From NCBI GenBank assembly GCA_024449915.1, contig JAMZAV010000094.1, positions 372,001 through 436,000 on the forward strand: a DNA stretch of 64,000 nucleotides. The letters run 5' to 3'. The DNA comes from Sweltsa coloradensis (Eukaryota; Arthropoda; Insecta; Plecoptera; Chloroperlidae). A model generated the notes under the pieces. That model searched no databases. It worked only from the letters and a program-made list of their open reading frames with translations, and was not told the origin of the DNA. Shown piece after piece: positions 12,723-25,832 of this stretch. The position numbers and the translations under genes are program-made. Within the stretch, counting starts at the first letter, position 1, and each line of letters opens with the position of its first letter.

Positions 12723-13397
12723 TATTATATACATCTAAATATATTAATATCTTTATTTTTAATTTTGTTTTCATACTTTTAAAGTAAACAACACTCACTA
12801 AAACCACGTGAAATATTTTCTAAATTACGATGCGATTGATTCCGATAAAATTAATTTTCTAAATTACGATGCGAGCACTTTAAATCTTGTCTTGATTCTG
12901 CGTGTTAAATTGTATTTGTTCAAAAAATCTCTTACATAGGCATATACCAGGCAGAGAATATTGCTCTTGTATAGAACGGGATAACCCATTATTACAATGT
13001 CATTTTGTGAAATTATAATGGCGATGACATTCCATACAACATGACTGTATCAATTTACAAATAAATCGCATTTTGGGATTTGAAATATATTTTATTTACA
13101 TTCGCGTTTTCAAGCCGTAAACAAAAACGCTTCTCCTTATTTAAATATTTAGTCCCTTTATTGAAAATCCCTAATGTAAGAGAAGTGAAGTTTAAGTTGC
13201 AACTTTTCGTCAATGTTTACACTCAAAGGATGGGCCCTACTCTGCTAAGTTCTTGTACGGATCAATCTTGATGACCGATGAGCTACACACAACAAACGCG
13301 TCTCTTTCAATTCACGTAGTTACACTAAAGACTGTCGAGTCAGACCTTTGTGTAGTAACTTCCTTCACATCCTCCAGGGTCGTAAACACCGGGGGTT

Positions 13398-13432
13398 CCC
13401 CCCCCCCCTCTGCCCCCCCCCCCCCCCCCAAG
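13398..13432. repeat. Poly-C tract
   Basis: Two C runs separated by TCTG, in a GC-rich stretch with GGGGG upstream. It can be an assembly-error-prone site. Confidence 0.95.
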
Positions 13433-14469
13433 GGGCCATCTTCCCCTGAGATCGAGATAACAGGGAATCCCCACTAGGCGTGTTTCATTTACACCACGTT
13501 TTATGATCGCGGACTTTTCTCATCATCCCTAGATTTAAAACATGTCGTGAAACTAACACCATACTTACATTGTCGAGCATATTCGAGAGTACAACACCCA
13601 TCGAATGCATTAATCAACGGTCTGGCAGTCAATGTTTCACTCTTAGAACTCCACAGTACTTTCTTAGTTATGTTTTGATCTGAAGCTTCAAATGTTTTCC
13701 TGTCATGTGCACGTGCTAAGATTAAGTCTTATTATTCCTAGAACGTTTGTTCTCTACTATCCAAATACCCTAATCACCTATTATTAATCTCAATAGGAAC
13801 ACTGCTCTGCAGTGGGCATTAACACCTGAAACTTTGTAAGTTTATGTTATTTTTGTTTGTAGCAAAATTTTATTTTAGGTATTATACAATGGCAATTATC
13901 TTTCGTATTGTATAAAAAGTAAAAGGATATGTAGATTACCAATTCAATTGAGAAACAATTTCGTTATACTGCTAGTGTAAGGAACTATAATACAATAACG
14001 TAACACATCAGAAAATACAATATCTGTAAGAATTTTACAAAATCGGAAGTGATTTGAGCATGGTCACTTTATTTATTATATTTATTATTTAACGTCTATC
14101 TATTCAAGTTATAAAATGATTTACAAAGGAGGACACTAAATAAATCTAATTAATAGATGCAGAAACAACAATAAACTAATTTTCGTAGATATTTGAAATA
14201 GTAAACATTACAACAACAATGCATTTAAACACAACATTTGTACAATAAAAAAATATATATTATATGCATTTAATGAATGAATCAAATAAAAAAGGTGTAG
14301 AATGAAAAAAAAAAAAGAAAGGGGGTGGGGAAGGAAAAAGAAAGAAAAAGACAAAGAAAAGAAAAAAAAAAACATAAAATTAACAATCATGTAAAGCGGA
14401 ACATTAACTGTATTGAAAGAGAATTAATTTAAAGGCTATTACCCCCAATAATTATTTTTGACCACAATC

Positions 14470-14995
14470 TATAGCATAATACTACACTCAAATGACAGTT
14501 TAAAAAATTATATCTTGTGACTGTGATTTTACACGATTTAAAAAAAATCATCATAAAATTTCGAAAATTGGCGTTTTGGGAAATTTTTTAAATGGGCTTT
14601 AGCCTTTAACTGACTACTTTTTTGTTCCACATAGCTACTAGAGCATCATACCAATCTAAAATGGCCCTTTATTACATCGTGCGCATATTTTGACCGAACC
14701 ACTTGCCTAAATTACAAAACAAAATATAGACGATTGAAAGAAAAGGCTGTAGAGTACGTCAATAATGGCCAGTATTTTTTCGGATCAAAATCCTCCAAGG
14801 TCACGGAGCATAAAGGTCGTCTCCATGTTATTTCTAATGGGAGATTTTTGCCGACGGGACCTAGCTCGAAAACTACTAAGTTCGACTTTTTTCCCGGGTC
14901 AATGTGACCCAATAATTTTTCTGTTGATTTCTAAATTCATATCTAGTTAGCCTGAATGAAATATATTTTTTGAGTTTAGCGGGTGAATACCCCTT
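14470..14995 (+). repeat. Dispersed repeat family, copy 1
   Basis: Shares AAAAAATTATATCTTGTGAC, ATACCAATCTAAAAT, GGGACCTAGCTCGAAAA and GTTTAGCGGGTGAATACCC with 40960-42255. No protein and no clear terminal repeats. Confidence 0.78.
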
Positions 14996-17900
14996 TAATA
15001 AGCGAATTATCCGGAGAAAAAAGGTCCGATGGAGCGCTAGTGAGCAATCAGCTGTTTAGCAAGATGGCCGGGTAAAAGGGGATAGCTGCCGTCCACACGC
15101 TTGGCTAACATTGCATGGACCCTAGCTTGAAACCTACTTTTTCTGTTGAAAACGTCCAGTTACATAATAGAAAATGATTCAGAACTATAGGTTAATATCT
15201 TGTGGTATAGTTAAAGTTTAAACATAATGAAAATCTGTAAAGAATAAGTGTATTTCATATAGAGTACGTTCTTCCCACGTACTGCATTTCAAATTACTAG
15301 CGCCTATGATTTGTTTGCCCTAAAACAAAGAGCATCAATTACTAATCCCAGAGTATAAAATAACCTTGTAGTATAATATGCTAAAGCAAGCGTGGACTAG
15401 TAATTTGACAAAATGTTAATGGCCTAGAGCTGTGATAAACTGAGAGAACAGCGCGGAAAATTGACGGCCGCCTAGCTTGGCCTAGCCCCTAGGCCTACTG
15501 CTTGCCAGTTTCAACCATCCCTAGGTGTCAAATGACTCGGCTAGAAGAAAACTACCTCATAATTTTTGTTACTAAAATATAAATTTAAAAAATAATTAAC
15601 CAGTCTGTATCCCAAAACTATAAATTTATTTCAATAAATTGGATAGGCTCCGTCAGCTGTGTTGTCTAGGCGTGTTGATCTCGCATTTACAGCCAAGTCG
15701 CCTAGGGCCTAGCAGACGTGCTAAACTCTGGCTTAAATAATAATATTCTGGCCAGACTTAATTTCGTATGTAGGCCATCACACTCTTTCGAGCTTATTAT
15801 ATTATTTAATGAAGAGCCCTCCACGAAATAATAAACATGTAGGCCCTAGGCCTACTTTGACACCGCACCAAAGCAAATCTCTAGGCCTAAAAATCTCGCG
15901 TGAACGGCTGACAAAGGCATTTATTTAAATGTGCAAAATGAAGGGCGATGTGAGGTTAAATCCATTTTTCAAATATCTGGTGTAATCTGCTTACATATAA
16001 ACACAGACATTAATCGGTAGTGTAATCGGCAAGATAAAATAATGTCCCATATATGCTTCATTCAAGAACCTGTCAACATTCACTGCCGAGACCCAAAAGT
16101 CAAGTTTAGATAATACCTTTCAGGTAGTTTTGTATGAGTAAATGGTTGAAATGGATGGAAATCTATTTGGTTACTGTATTTTATTGCTTTCGAAATTGCA
16201 ATTTTGGTGAATTAAATATACAATCGTAATATTTCTTAGTATTTTCGTAGACTGACGCGATTCACCATGCGTTTTCCTATCAGGTGGGCGTACCTATCCC
16301 CGATTCTCTAGTTCCTCACTAGCGCGCCAGAGAGCCATACTGTTCCTTGTTTCCTCGGATAGGTACAATTTACAACTAGGGTTATTATTTTTGTATATAT
16401 CGGAGCTTTGAAGCCAGTCTATAACTAGCCGTATAAATTGATAGAGGGAATTGCAGGATTTTTTTACCGTGTAAAGTTAGGTTATAGTACATCGAACAAT
16501 AATACTATACCCTTGCTTGGCTCGGATACAGAAGGTCTCATCTTTGATTTATGTCAGAGCCTCTACAAACTTCATTTATAATTAAAAAGGAAGCGGAGCG
16601 CTACTGAGGCTTAGGAGTAATTATTACAAGCTTATCTTGTAAATAACGAAAGAGGGCGAGGTTTGGCTTTTGCCGGGGGTGAACTTATTTCCAACTCTAT
16701 TATTCGTCTCAAACGTTCAAAAATAGTTCTAAAGAAGGGAAATTTAAATAATATGTTGGTATGCAGGATGAAATTAAATTCTTGGTAAGATCCTCTTTAG
16801 GGTAGGGCTATATATACACATGTGTGTATTGGATTTTCCTGGTCTGGGACTAGAGAAGCTTTAAGTTTTCAGGCCAACTTATACGTTATAGCTTTAAGAG
16901 GGCAGGGAATTTAGTAATAAGCTGCAGCTTTATGAAGTGAACAAGTATTTACGAAGCCGCAGCCTACAGAAGACAAAATATTTGTTGGACAGGAGTTAAG
17001 AATTTAATAAAATATTGATTCGTAGATCTCTGATTTCTGAACATTTTAAACAGTTAAGAAAATAAGTGGAAGATTTATAATCACATACGGAATTATGATA
17101 TGCATTAAAACTGTTTTTGTTAAGACTCTATTTTGCAAAATGTGTCCATACATTATATTGAAATTCTGGTGCAATTATCTTTTAAAAAATCTCCGAGGAA
17201 GCATTGGCTTAAACTATTGAGATAAAACTATTTTTATATGAGAAACGTGTTAGTAAAAACAGTTGCGTGTGAGAGAATTATGATTTTACCATGTGTCAAA
17301 GAAAATGTTATTCTTCTACAGTGATTAAACGTTTTTCATAGTAATTGTTTCTTTTCATTTTTCATTCTACCTTAACTAAACTTGTAGGTACTTACTGTTT
17401 ATATTTTTTATTTTAACTATTTCTATTCAATTCACTTCAATTTAGGTAACTCTATTTTGATTTATTTCATTTTACATTTTTAATGTAAAATTTAAATATG
17501 CTGTCAAAAATGTCAATTAAAAAATATGATGTAATCATAGTTTTAAATACTGTCCTCCTTGAAATTGAAATAATTTTTTTAAAACCGAATACGATGACTT
17601 AAATAAATAAACTAAGGGAAAATACCCCATTAAATTTACTGGTTGTGGAAATTGAATCCACGCCTAGAATCGAATGCACGCGTGGAATTAACTGTCACTG
17701 TACATTACCTAGGGGGATAAGCTACAGTACTGTTGGGGTGATTGGAGGCTCGGACTCGGAGACCAACTAATTAGCCTGTTAGGTCGGTCGGCCACAATTG
17801 ATTTGGGGCAGATTTACTCACCTTCACCATTCTCTTCACTCACGCTGGAGTACAAGAATGAAGCACCGACGCTCGAAGATTCTGTTTCACAGAATGAAAT

Positions 17901-18104
17901 CGTACACATCTTTATAAAGTACGTGAACTCTATTTTTGAACCTTAGTGTAGATCTACGCATATTTACTATAGGAAAATGTTGGGGATATAAAATGAAATA
18001 TTATATTGAATGTCTGTTAAATTTCTTAATCTGGAAAATTAATTTATAAAATGATGTTTATAACGATATATAAGCCCCGTCTATAATTGTCTCCGAGGAT
18101 GCCT

Positions 18105-18560
18105 CTGACGATTAGTAGGTAACCCAAACATTTCCCGCTCGATTTTTGTGATGGAGCAACAAAAACTTTACCAAATGGTTAATTATACATTTAGATTGAT
18201 AAAAATTTTAGGTGTCACCCCCCCACCCCCTGCAGGGGGTGGGGGTGGAGGGGTTTGTGATTATTATCATAGACACAAAACTAAACCATGAATTTCTTTG
18301 AAAATTCGTAGATTTACTAACAACACAATGCTGAATTTTAAAAAAAATACTAGAAGTTCGAAAAAAAGACGCCATCTTGGAAAAAATCTCAAATTTTCGA
18401 CATTATTTACCGGTGTATACTGCAGTAAAATTTTAAAATTTTAAAATAAATTTAATTGCGTTCTTTAATGTTTGTTCAAGCAAAAACTATTGAAATTTTT
18501 AAAATCGGTTGATATTTACACTTTTTATGTTGATATTATAGGACAACCCTGTTTTGAATA
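18105..18560 (+). repeat. Dispersed repeat, + copy
   Basis: Matches 22530-22985 in reverse: GGTAACCCAAACATTT, CCCGCTCGATTTT.GTGATGG, GATTGATAAAAATTTTAGGT, GCCATCTTGGAAAAA and AAAATCGGTTGAT. It contains the palindromic C/G tract 18218-18250 (ACCCCCTGCAGGGGGT). Confidence 0.8.
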
Positions 18561-18959
18561 TTTTCACTTATAAAATCATGAACGAATATTTTCAGATGGT
18601 AGTGGCATAATTAACACAACTATTCAACTGGGAAATACTAAAACATTCATGTGTAGAAGGCAGTGGTTTTCTTGGCATCAAATCATATTTAAAATCCTGG
18701 TTAAACCATGGTCAAACCATGGATTTTAAATAGTAATCACATGCTCAAACGAACACGAGCGCCGTTTTGTCCTCCGTTGTAAATAAGTTATTAATAGGAT
18801 AGACGTTATATAAAAAAAATCCATATACATATTTATTAAGCTATTGCTTCCAATATGGGAAGTTATTAACAATTGGCTACCTTTACGCGCTTTTAATTTA
18901 ATACGCGGGAAAATATCAATAAATATAATGTATGAAATACAACAGTGAATCAATGGCTT

Positions 18960-19070
18960 GAAGCCGCCTGCGGTTACTAATACGATTGGGGCGCTGGCCC
19001 ACAGCGTATATCACTTGAAGAACGTGGGTTTGAATCCCGCAGAAGGCATTGGTTTTATATTTGTAAAATT
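18960..19070 (+). other. tRNA-like / SINE-like head
   Basis: Contains GGGCGCTGGCCCACAGCG and a box B-like GGTTTGAATCCCGC (19026-19039). It stands just upstream of the 19145-19320 dispersed repeat. No complete cloverleaf. Confidence 0.35.
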
Positions 19071-19144
19071 GTTCACCCTCATATATCACCATGCATCGTC
19101 TCGAATAGTAATATTGCAATAGTAAATAAATGTATATATATATA

Positions 19145-19320
19145 TTTCTTACACCTGTTTCCAACATAATTCGGGTCAGGGGGTGGCTATAACCACCAGA
19201 TTTTCTAAGGCACACAGAGTTTATTAACACCGACTTGCCGGGCCTGTCATGTTTTCTTCTCATTAATTTTTTTCATCTTCCATTTCATCTTTTCGTCATT
19301 ATCGTCCTCTTCTTTCTTGC
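19145..19320 (+). repeat. Dispersed repeat with CTTGCC.GGCCTGTCATGT
   Basis: Shares CACCTGTTTCCAACATAA, a GGGGGTG segment and CTTGCCGGGCCTGTCATGTT followed by pyrimidine-rich sequence with copies at 27185-27310 and 38423-38700. Confidence 0.65.
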
Positions 19321-21356
19321 TTCTTAAATAGTAAATAAATAAAACAAAACTAGTCGCGCCCTAAAAATTACTTGAACTGGTGGACAAGTCACAGGTAGTC
19401 GTGAAACTATAAAACACTGCAAATTTGTTCAATGGAAAGTCGCAGCTATGGAAAGAACCCGACATTTAAAGTGTGTTTGATTTGTAGTTATTTTCCTTTG
19501 ACTCCACTTATTTAATCCAATAAATTATTAATGTATTAACTTGTTAGATTCCTAGACAACCTGAAATTCCGCAAGTTCAAGTAATTGTTTGATTGTTGTA
19601 TTATGGTGCTAGAAGCCAATTGAAAGTAATCATCTGATTATTTTCGGTCGTATTCTGGACCTAGCTCATTTCTAAAGTGTACATCTATTTAAATATTATT
19701 GTAAAAAAAAAGCATTTAAACTTTGTCATTATTTCTTTAGTTTCGAGTCTATTTCTACCACGTTGGTAAAGTATTGAGTGCAATTCATGATCGTGGAAAG
19801 TATGAAGATGTGTTTTGTGTGTCAACCAAATCAACACTAGTGGACGAGTTTTGTGAGAGCCTTGAACGCGGCGTTGAAAAAAATTCCACATATTTTATAG
19901 ATAGAGACAGATTGTTGCTTATTCAGATTGCAGCAAGATAATCTAGCATCCATCAAATGATTTTGAGCATACGAAACAAAGGCTGACTCGATAGACTTCA
20001 ATAACAATAATTGAGAAGGGCACGTGTTTCTTTTGCAATAAAGTAGGAACACAAATTAAGTACAGGGAGTGCAGTACATCTTACATCGGCTATTCAATGT
20101 TCATGTCTCCAATGATGGAACAGTGAAATACAACCATGATGCTTGTCTTGATAAACAAAATGCCCAGTATCACAAGTTATGCTGGCGACACAATGTAATA
20201 AATGTATTAATAAACACATTCTTTCATTCGGTTTCGAACAGGCCAGTTCTTTCCTCAAGACCCTCTGCCGAAATGTCGTTTCTTTGTTATCTAGCAAACT
20301 TTGTATTGAACAGGTTTTAAGTTTAACTGTTTAACTTTATTAACTCTTCCATCGACATTTATCACTACTCAAACTGAAAACTTGAACGTGCATTACAAAT
20401 AAGTTAAAGATCTATAAGACAATTTATTTTCTGATATAGAAAAACTTCGCAATGAATATTACACTCGAGTCTAAGTCTGTGGTACGCATTATACCAGATT
20501 AGGTTCAAAATGATATTCTTCGACGAAACAAAGTGGAACAGTTACAATACTCAAAGCATGTCTATGGAAGAAATCGAGAGTTAGAATATAACATTTGAGC
20601 CCCTGACCAAAAGGTTTACAAAATGTAAAACTACATTAGTAACACAATACAGTGTCACAACAAAAACGAAACCGTCGAAACAAGTTCCTTACTTGCTCAA
20701 TTTTTTTCTGTTTGTAAGGTCTCAGCCAGAATAATATTCAAAGAAAGCAATTGTTACATACGAGTTTTCTGTTGCACTACGAGCACTATTCTGGTCAAAT
20801 GTCAAAATGCATTGCTTTAATGAAAGTGTGCTGCAATAATATGCTCTGTAGAGAATTGGAATCGCTTCTAAAGTTAGACGAAACAATTTATTTCCGCTAG
20901 AAAACTTTGTTTGTCGTGCTTTTTACCAGTCACTCAAAAGTGCAACCGGTAATGTCATTCGATAGTGTATGTTTAATAGCAATAAGGGTGTCACACAGAA
21001 AAATTATCACCAACAAGAGCTGCATTGTACCCTAATTATTTTTAGCGTATGGGCTAGCGATAGCGACAAATGCAACCAGGATTCCCCCCCACCCCCACCA
21101 TGAAGATTACGGTTGGAAATTGGAAAGTAATCACTAGGTGCCAGTAACAAATCTTCTACGGGCACTTGAAGGGGTGATGGAACTAGTAAAATGTGCGTGT
21201 GCAGTCACGCTGTGAAATGCACGACGAGGACGTTGCAATACTGAAAGTTGTGAATGTCAACCTAATGAGTGGTACTATAAATTATAAAATTGCCATTGAA
21301 CCGTTATCATATATGTATCTAATAATAGCTATTAGCGTATTTATGGTTTATTTGGG

Positions 21357-21665
21357 TAAGGGGGCGTCAAAACCCTTAGATCATAATGCACCACTCTAGC
21401 CTAGGGGATATGGGGAGGAGAGGCACATGCACACCAGCCACGGGTACGGGTAGGAAAGGGGGTTCTCACGTCGCGGTCGTCGTCTTTGTCATCGTCATCG
21501 TTCGTTGTGTATTGTCATCGTCGTCGGGGAGGTCGTCAAGGGAAGGAAAGGTGTCCCCGACGACGATTGTCAGAGCTCGCCTCTAGTTTCGGGGAGTAAT
21601 ATATTCCGCTCTTACTAGCTAATACTTTTTCATTCTCTAGGCCAATCCTTCCCCGGGCCCAGACG
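21357..21665 (+). mobile_element. GC-rich MITE copy
   Basis: Shares GATCATAATGCACCACTCTA, GAGGTCGTCAAGGGAAGG and CCCCGACGACGATTG with the copy at 54038. The left terminus is altered (TAAGGGGGCGTCAAAACCCT). The right end runs to about CCCGGGCCCAGACGG, also present at 54387-54402. No coding potential beyond a chance frame. Confidence 0.6.
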
Positions 21666-21879
21666 GATTACTTAAATAAGTATGAAAAAGTACCATCTTG
21701 AAAATTAACTAGTATTATACAATTTTTCAACATTCTACATTTAAATGCATATTTAGAAATTCGCTTGATCGGCAAATTCAGCTAATTTTACATACAGTCT
21801 GGACTGGATCACTTTACGACCTTCAATTTTCACGCAATCAATTTGAATTTTTGGGATGTTGTTTATAAAGGATGATCGC

Positions 21880-22020
21880 ATGGTGCGATCAGAGCACATT
21901 TCAACATTTAAAAAAAATCCCTTTGCAAACTTGGGTAGTTACTACAAATTACCTGTTTAGTGAGATAATTATACGGTCAGTTACTAAAAAAAACTAAGCA
22001 ATGTGCTCCGATCGCGCCAT
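21880..22020. mobile_element. Short MITE with 20-bp inverted ends
   Basis: Left end ATGGTGCGATCAGAGCACAT (21880-21899) and right end ATGTGCTCCGATCGCGCCAT (22001-22020) are inverted repeats with two mismatches, 141 bp in total. No target duplication could be fixed. Confidence 0.72.
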
Positions 22021-22529
22021 ACACACATTCTTATTTAACATTTAAATGCAAACCACAACCCGATGGCGATAGGACAAACGAATGAAACGATAGAGCTTCG
22101 TCAATGCAAGTGATCCTGACTTAACCTCTGCATTCTGCGTCAAAGTCTCGTTTGCTCGAGTGCATCCAACAGTCTTAAATATGGATCAACTTAATAAACC
22201 AAATTGGCTCATCCGTCAACGCAACTAAAAACGTGGTAGAAAACCCTACATTAAAAATGCAGTACAAAGTTTTATCTAAAAAATGCTACCTACATAGCTT
22301 TCGAAAAATGTTTTTTTAAAAGAAAACACCAATTTTGAAAGAAAAAAAAAACGGTAAAACTAGAAACCTTAGTTTTACTTGTAAAAAAATACAGTTTGGA
22401 TAATACTGCAGGCTTATTTTAGAATATCAACAAATGTTTGGTCTATAGGAATTAATTTACAAACTCTCCAATCCGAAATCGGTATGTGGCAGGCGACTTT
22501 TAACAATAACCTAATTAGCTAAGCAACAG

Positions 22530-22985
22530 GTGCCTTCAATCAAATGTTTGTGGAACGAGCAATTATCAACCGATTTTTTAAAATTTTAATGTTTTACTTT
22601 AAGGAAACTTAACATTTTATGTTTTTTGATTAAATATTTTCATCAGCATTATGAATTTCTCACTATTTGATAACATGTCTAAAAAGTGATTATTTTTCCA
22701 AGATGGCGGCACAAATTTTACTTTTTGTATTTTTTTTCAAACTCGGCAATGTGTTTTTAGTAAAATATCAAAGTTTCATTCATTTCCAAGAAAAAATCAA
22801 ATTTTTATAAAAATAGTCACAACCCCCTCCACCCTTACCCTCTGCAAGGGGTAGAAAAGTGACACCTAAAAAAATTATCAATCTAAAATCGTATTTTACT
22901 ATTTGGAATATGCGGCGTTGCTCCATCACGAAAATCGAGCGGGAACCCTAAATCATACATTTGGGTAACCCACTAGATAGTAAAA
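22530..22985 (-). repeat. Dispersed repeat, - copy
   Basis: Reverse counterpart of 18105-18560. The C-rich tract is here CCACCCTTACCCTCTGCAAG. About 4 kb of unrelated sequence lies between the two copies. Confidence 0.8.
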
Positions 22986-24249
22986 AGATAAAAGAGGCAA
23001 GTAGATAAGCAAGCCCGGTTCGCAACTTTCTGCTAACAAAGAGGCACGAATTTTATAATTATTTAAAGATATCCATGTAAATAATCGTCCGATTACAACG
23101 TTTGTCACAATCATGTTATTGCAGTGGTACGGGTGAAATATGCAGACTGATATTTGGTGGAGGTGCCGGGTCGTGTGGTAGGAAAGAATCCGCATGCAAG
23201 TATGTCCTGCCAAATTAAATCTTTACCTTTATGGCGTGAATTTCAAATACGGATCAGTGATCAACTCATATTTTCACACACACATTTGTTTTGATACATA
23301 AACAGATTTAATAATAAGAGTTGTATTGACTTTGCAAGCCAATGTCCTACTGGCGTCTAAAATCCATTTTACCAAAAGTCGTGATGTTTATTTTTTTTTA
23401 TTTCTCTAGGGCAAAATTCTTAGAAATTAAGTCAAATGTATGTATAGTCATCGAAGTAAATAAATTAGTGGTTTCTTTCTTTCTACAGTAATGGTTTCTT
23501 TATCCTACCTAAGACATACATTGTGATCTACCATTTTAATAACAATAATATTCCGATTGTGTTTATTAGTGTTATGGTAATATTGAAAAAGACTTGTGGA
23601 ACGAATTGTACTAATGAACAGATGACTCAAACTTTACATGGTTGACATAGAAAAACTTAAGTTGGTTTGGAACTTAAGTTTAGATTATTTTCCCATAACT
23701 TAACTAATTACGTCTACGTCTATAGATTTAACGGTGTACGTCGAGACTCACAAATGAAGTTAAAGTAGTTTTGTGGCGAGATCAAGCAACTGCAATGCGT
23801 CTTCGTTGCACCTTCTATTAAACTCGCAATGATGGTGTTCGAATCAATAAACCTTAAAAATTGCTATTTACAGATAAGAGATTTTTGTGGTTTACGTTTA
23901 GCTTGGTGGTCAAGCAACGAACTGTACTGACACACAATGATCCTGCTCTAGTGAATGTCTTGCGAATTGCCGTATCTCACCCTATTCATCCACAAGCTAT
24001 TCCCCGGTGAGAGCCTCTTGACAATTAGCTCCGCCAATACTCTCCAGTTTCTATGTAGAGCTTGGAATAGGATAGTGTAACCACGGACGAGGTACAATGT
24101 GAAACCTCGGTTATACCGGAGACATGATTCAATGGAAATACCGTCTCCCCTGGGATTCAACTCAATTACTCGAGTGTATGGACGAGACCGGATAATCTGT
24201 TCCAATTGTCTATGTGCGCGGGATCCCCCGGGACTCACATAGCAGTTCA

Positions 24250-24765
24250 CTTTGTATGTCTGTCTAACTGTCTTACTCCACATATCTATATGTATATAGG
24301 AGTACCAGTATACTTTGCTTACACACACTCAATACAGTATGTCTAACTGCTTTACTCTCTCTACATATCTACCTGTGAATATAAGTCTTCACCAGTATAT
24401 TTTGCTTAAATCATCTTGTACAGTCTTTTTAACTGTCTTACTCTCTTTACATATCTGTGTAAATGAGTCTTTACCAGTATACTTTGCTTACACACACTTA
24501 TAGTCTGTCTGTCTTATACTCTCTCTACATAATATCTATCTGTGAATATAAGTCTTCACCGTATACTTTGCTTTCAAACACTTATGCCACGTAATGTACT
24601 CTGTTATCTGTGCTTATACAGTCTATCTAACTGTCTTACTCTCTCTACATATCTATCTGTGTATATGAGTCTTTAACAGTATACTTTGCTTACACACACT
24701 TACACAGTCTGTCTAACTGTCTTACTCTACATATCTATCTGTGTATATGTGTCTTACTTTGCCTC
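24250..24765 (+). repeat. Minisatellite of about 85-90 bp units, roughly six copies
   Basis: Units share TAACTGTCTTACTCTCTCTA, CATATCTATCTGTG, GTCTTCACCAGTATACTTTG and CTTACACACACTTA. Copies vary in length and by several substitutions. They carry alternating pyrimidine tracts. No coding pattern. Confidence 0.85.
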
Positions 24766-24866
24766 TGTCTCAGGCTACGGAGTACCCAAAAGAGTGAGCA
24801 AAGCTACTTAATAAACAGATCGTTCAAAAAACAGAATTAAAATCACAGGTGTCGTTTCTGTTGTTC

Positions 24867-24934
24867 GTTTGTCTTGTGGTTAGAGGCTCTGCTTTTAATG
24901 CAGAAGGTCCTGGGTTCGATTCCCGTAACAAAAA
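24867..24934 (+). other. tRNA-like sequence (probably pseudogene or SINE head)
   Basis: Box A-like TGTGGTTAGAGG, a perfect 5-bp anticodon stem TCTGC/GCAGA around loop TTTTAAT (24893-24899) and a box B GGTTCGATTCC (24913-24923) are present. The acceptor stem pairs only five of seven and the D stem is poor, so it is unlikely to be a working tRNA. The loop would place UUA in the anticodon position. Confidence 0.4.
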
Positions 24935-25258
24935 GAAGTTTTTTTACATCAGTTTGCGGCTTAGGAATGTGTAAACGGTGACTTTGGAGCCGTCCTAAAC
25001 TAGCAATGAGGTTGTTCCGAATTAGCCTTGTTGATTCTGACGCTGTCCGCGGGTGTAGTCGTGTCCAGCTTGATTGATCGGTGTTTCCTACTTAAATATG
25101 CCAGACTCTAGTTGGTCATTGTTTGCTCGTTGATGGTGTCGGCGCCTGCAGGGTTGGCTTGGTCGGCTTTATATTGAAACTGAACTACTGAAAATCAGTT
25201 ATGTGACTAAGTATGAGTATTTATTTTTATTTATTTTATTTATTTAGAGCTCAAATAT

Positions 25259-25465
25259 GGTGGAGGTGCCGGGTATTTTTATGTCGGTTTGGGTGACGCT
25301 AGCCCCACCTCCTGAATCACAAGGTCACCAAAAACATTATTGTATCATCCTTGTCGAATGTCAACGAAGAAATGTATGTCGATCTAGGTTGATTTCGGTT
25401 TTTAACGTGAGACGTGACACACGTATGGATGGACGGACGGACAGAAAAGTGATGCATATAAGGGA
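25259..25465 (+). repeat. Dispersed repeat copy with 16-mer head
   Basis: Starts GGTGGAGGTGCCGGGT, contains ATTGTATCATCCTTGTCGAA and a GGATGGACGGACGGACAGAA run, ends AAGTGATGCATATA. Reverse relatives lie at 29928-30110 and 30190-30375 (ATGCATCACTTTT, GTCCGTCC, GTGCCACGTCTCACG, ACAAGGATGATGCA). Confidence 0.78.
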
Positions 25466-25832
25466 AGTTTGCTTTCTTACCATGCTATACATAAAGGTGC
25501 GGTCTGCAGTAAAGCTCAAATACTGCGTCAAACGCAGAGTGTATTCAAACGTGGGTCCAAAAGTTTAGACTCTGCGACTGACCGCAGAACTCCAAGTTGA
25601 ATAATTTCAAACACTGTGAGATGTCTTGCTTTTAGGACGAATAACTGTCGAATGCACTTGAACGAGGTTTTGCAAATTATCTATCAATAGAATAACGTAA
25701 AAATAAAAAATCACACTCGATCAATGGAAATGTATGTATGCTCACTCAAAACTCACTCATACCTACATAATATACGTTTATAACCTTTGTGTTTATAGTG
25801 TAACAATAACGCTGTTTTTTAATATTTAATCC

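Noticed and set aside
23948..24328. 126-codon - strand frame
   Set aside because: No recognisable motif, composition matches non-coding DNA and its start overlaps the minisatellite at 24250.
24250..24765. Possible CRISPR array
   Set aside because: Regular spacing, but whole units are repeated with no unique spacers, and the genome is animal.
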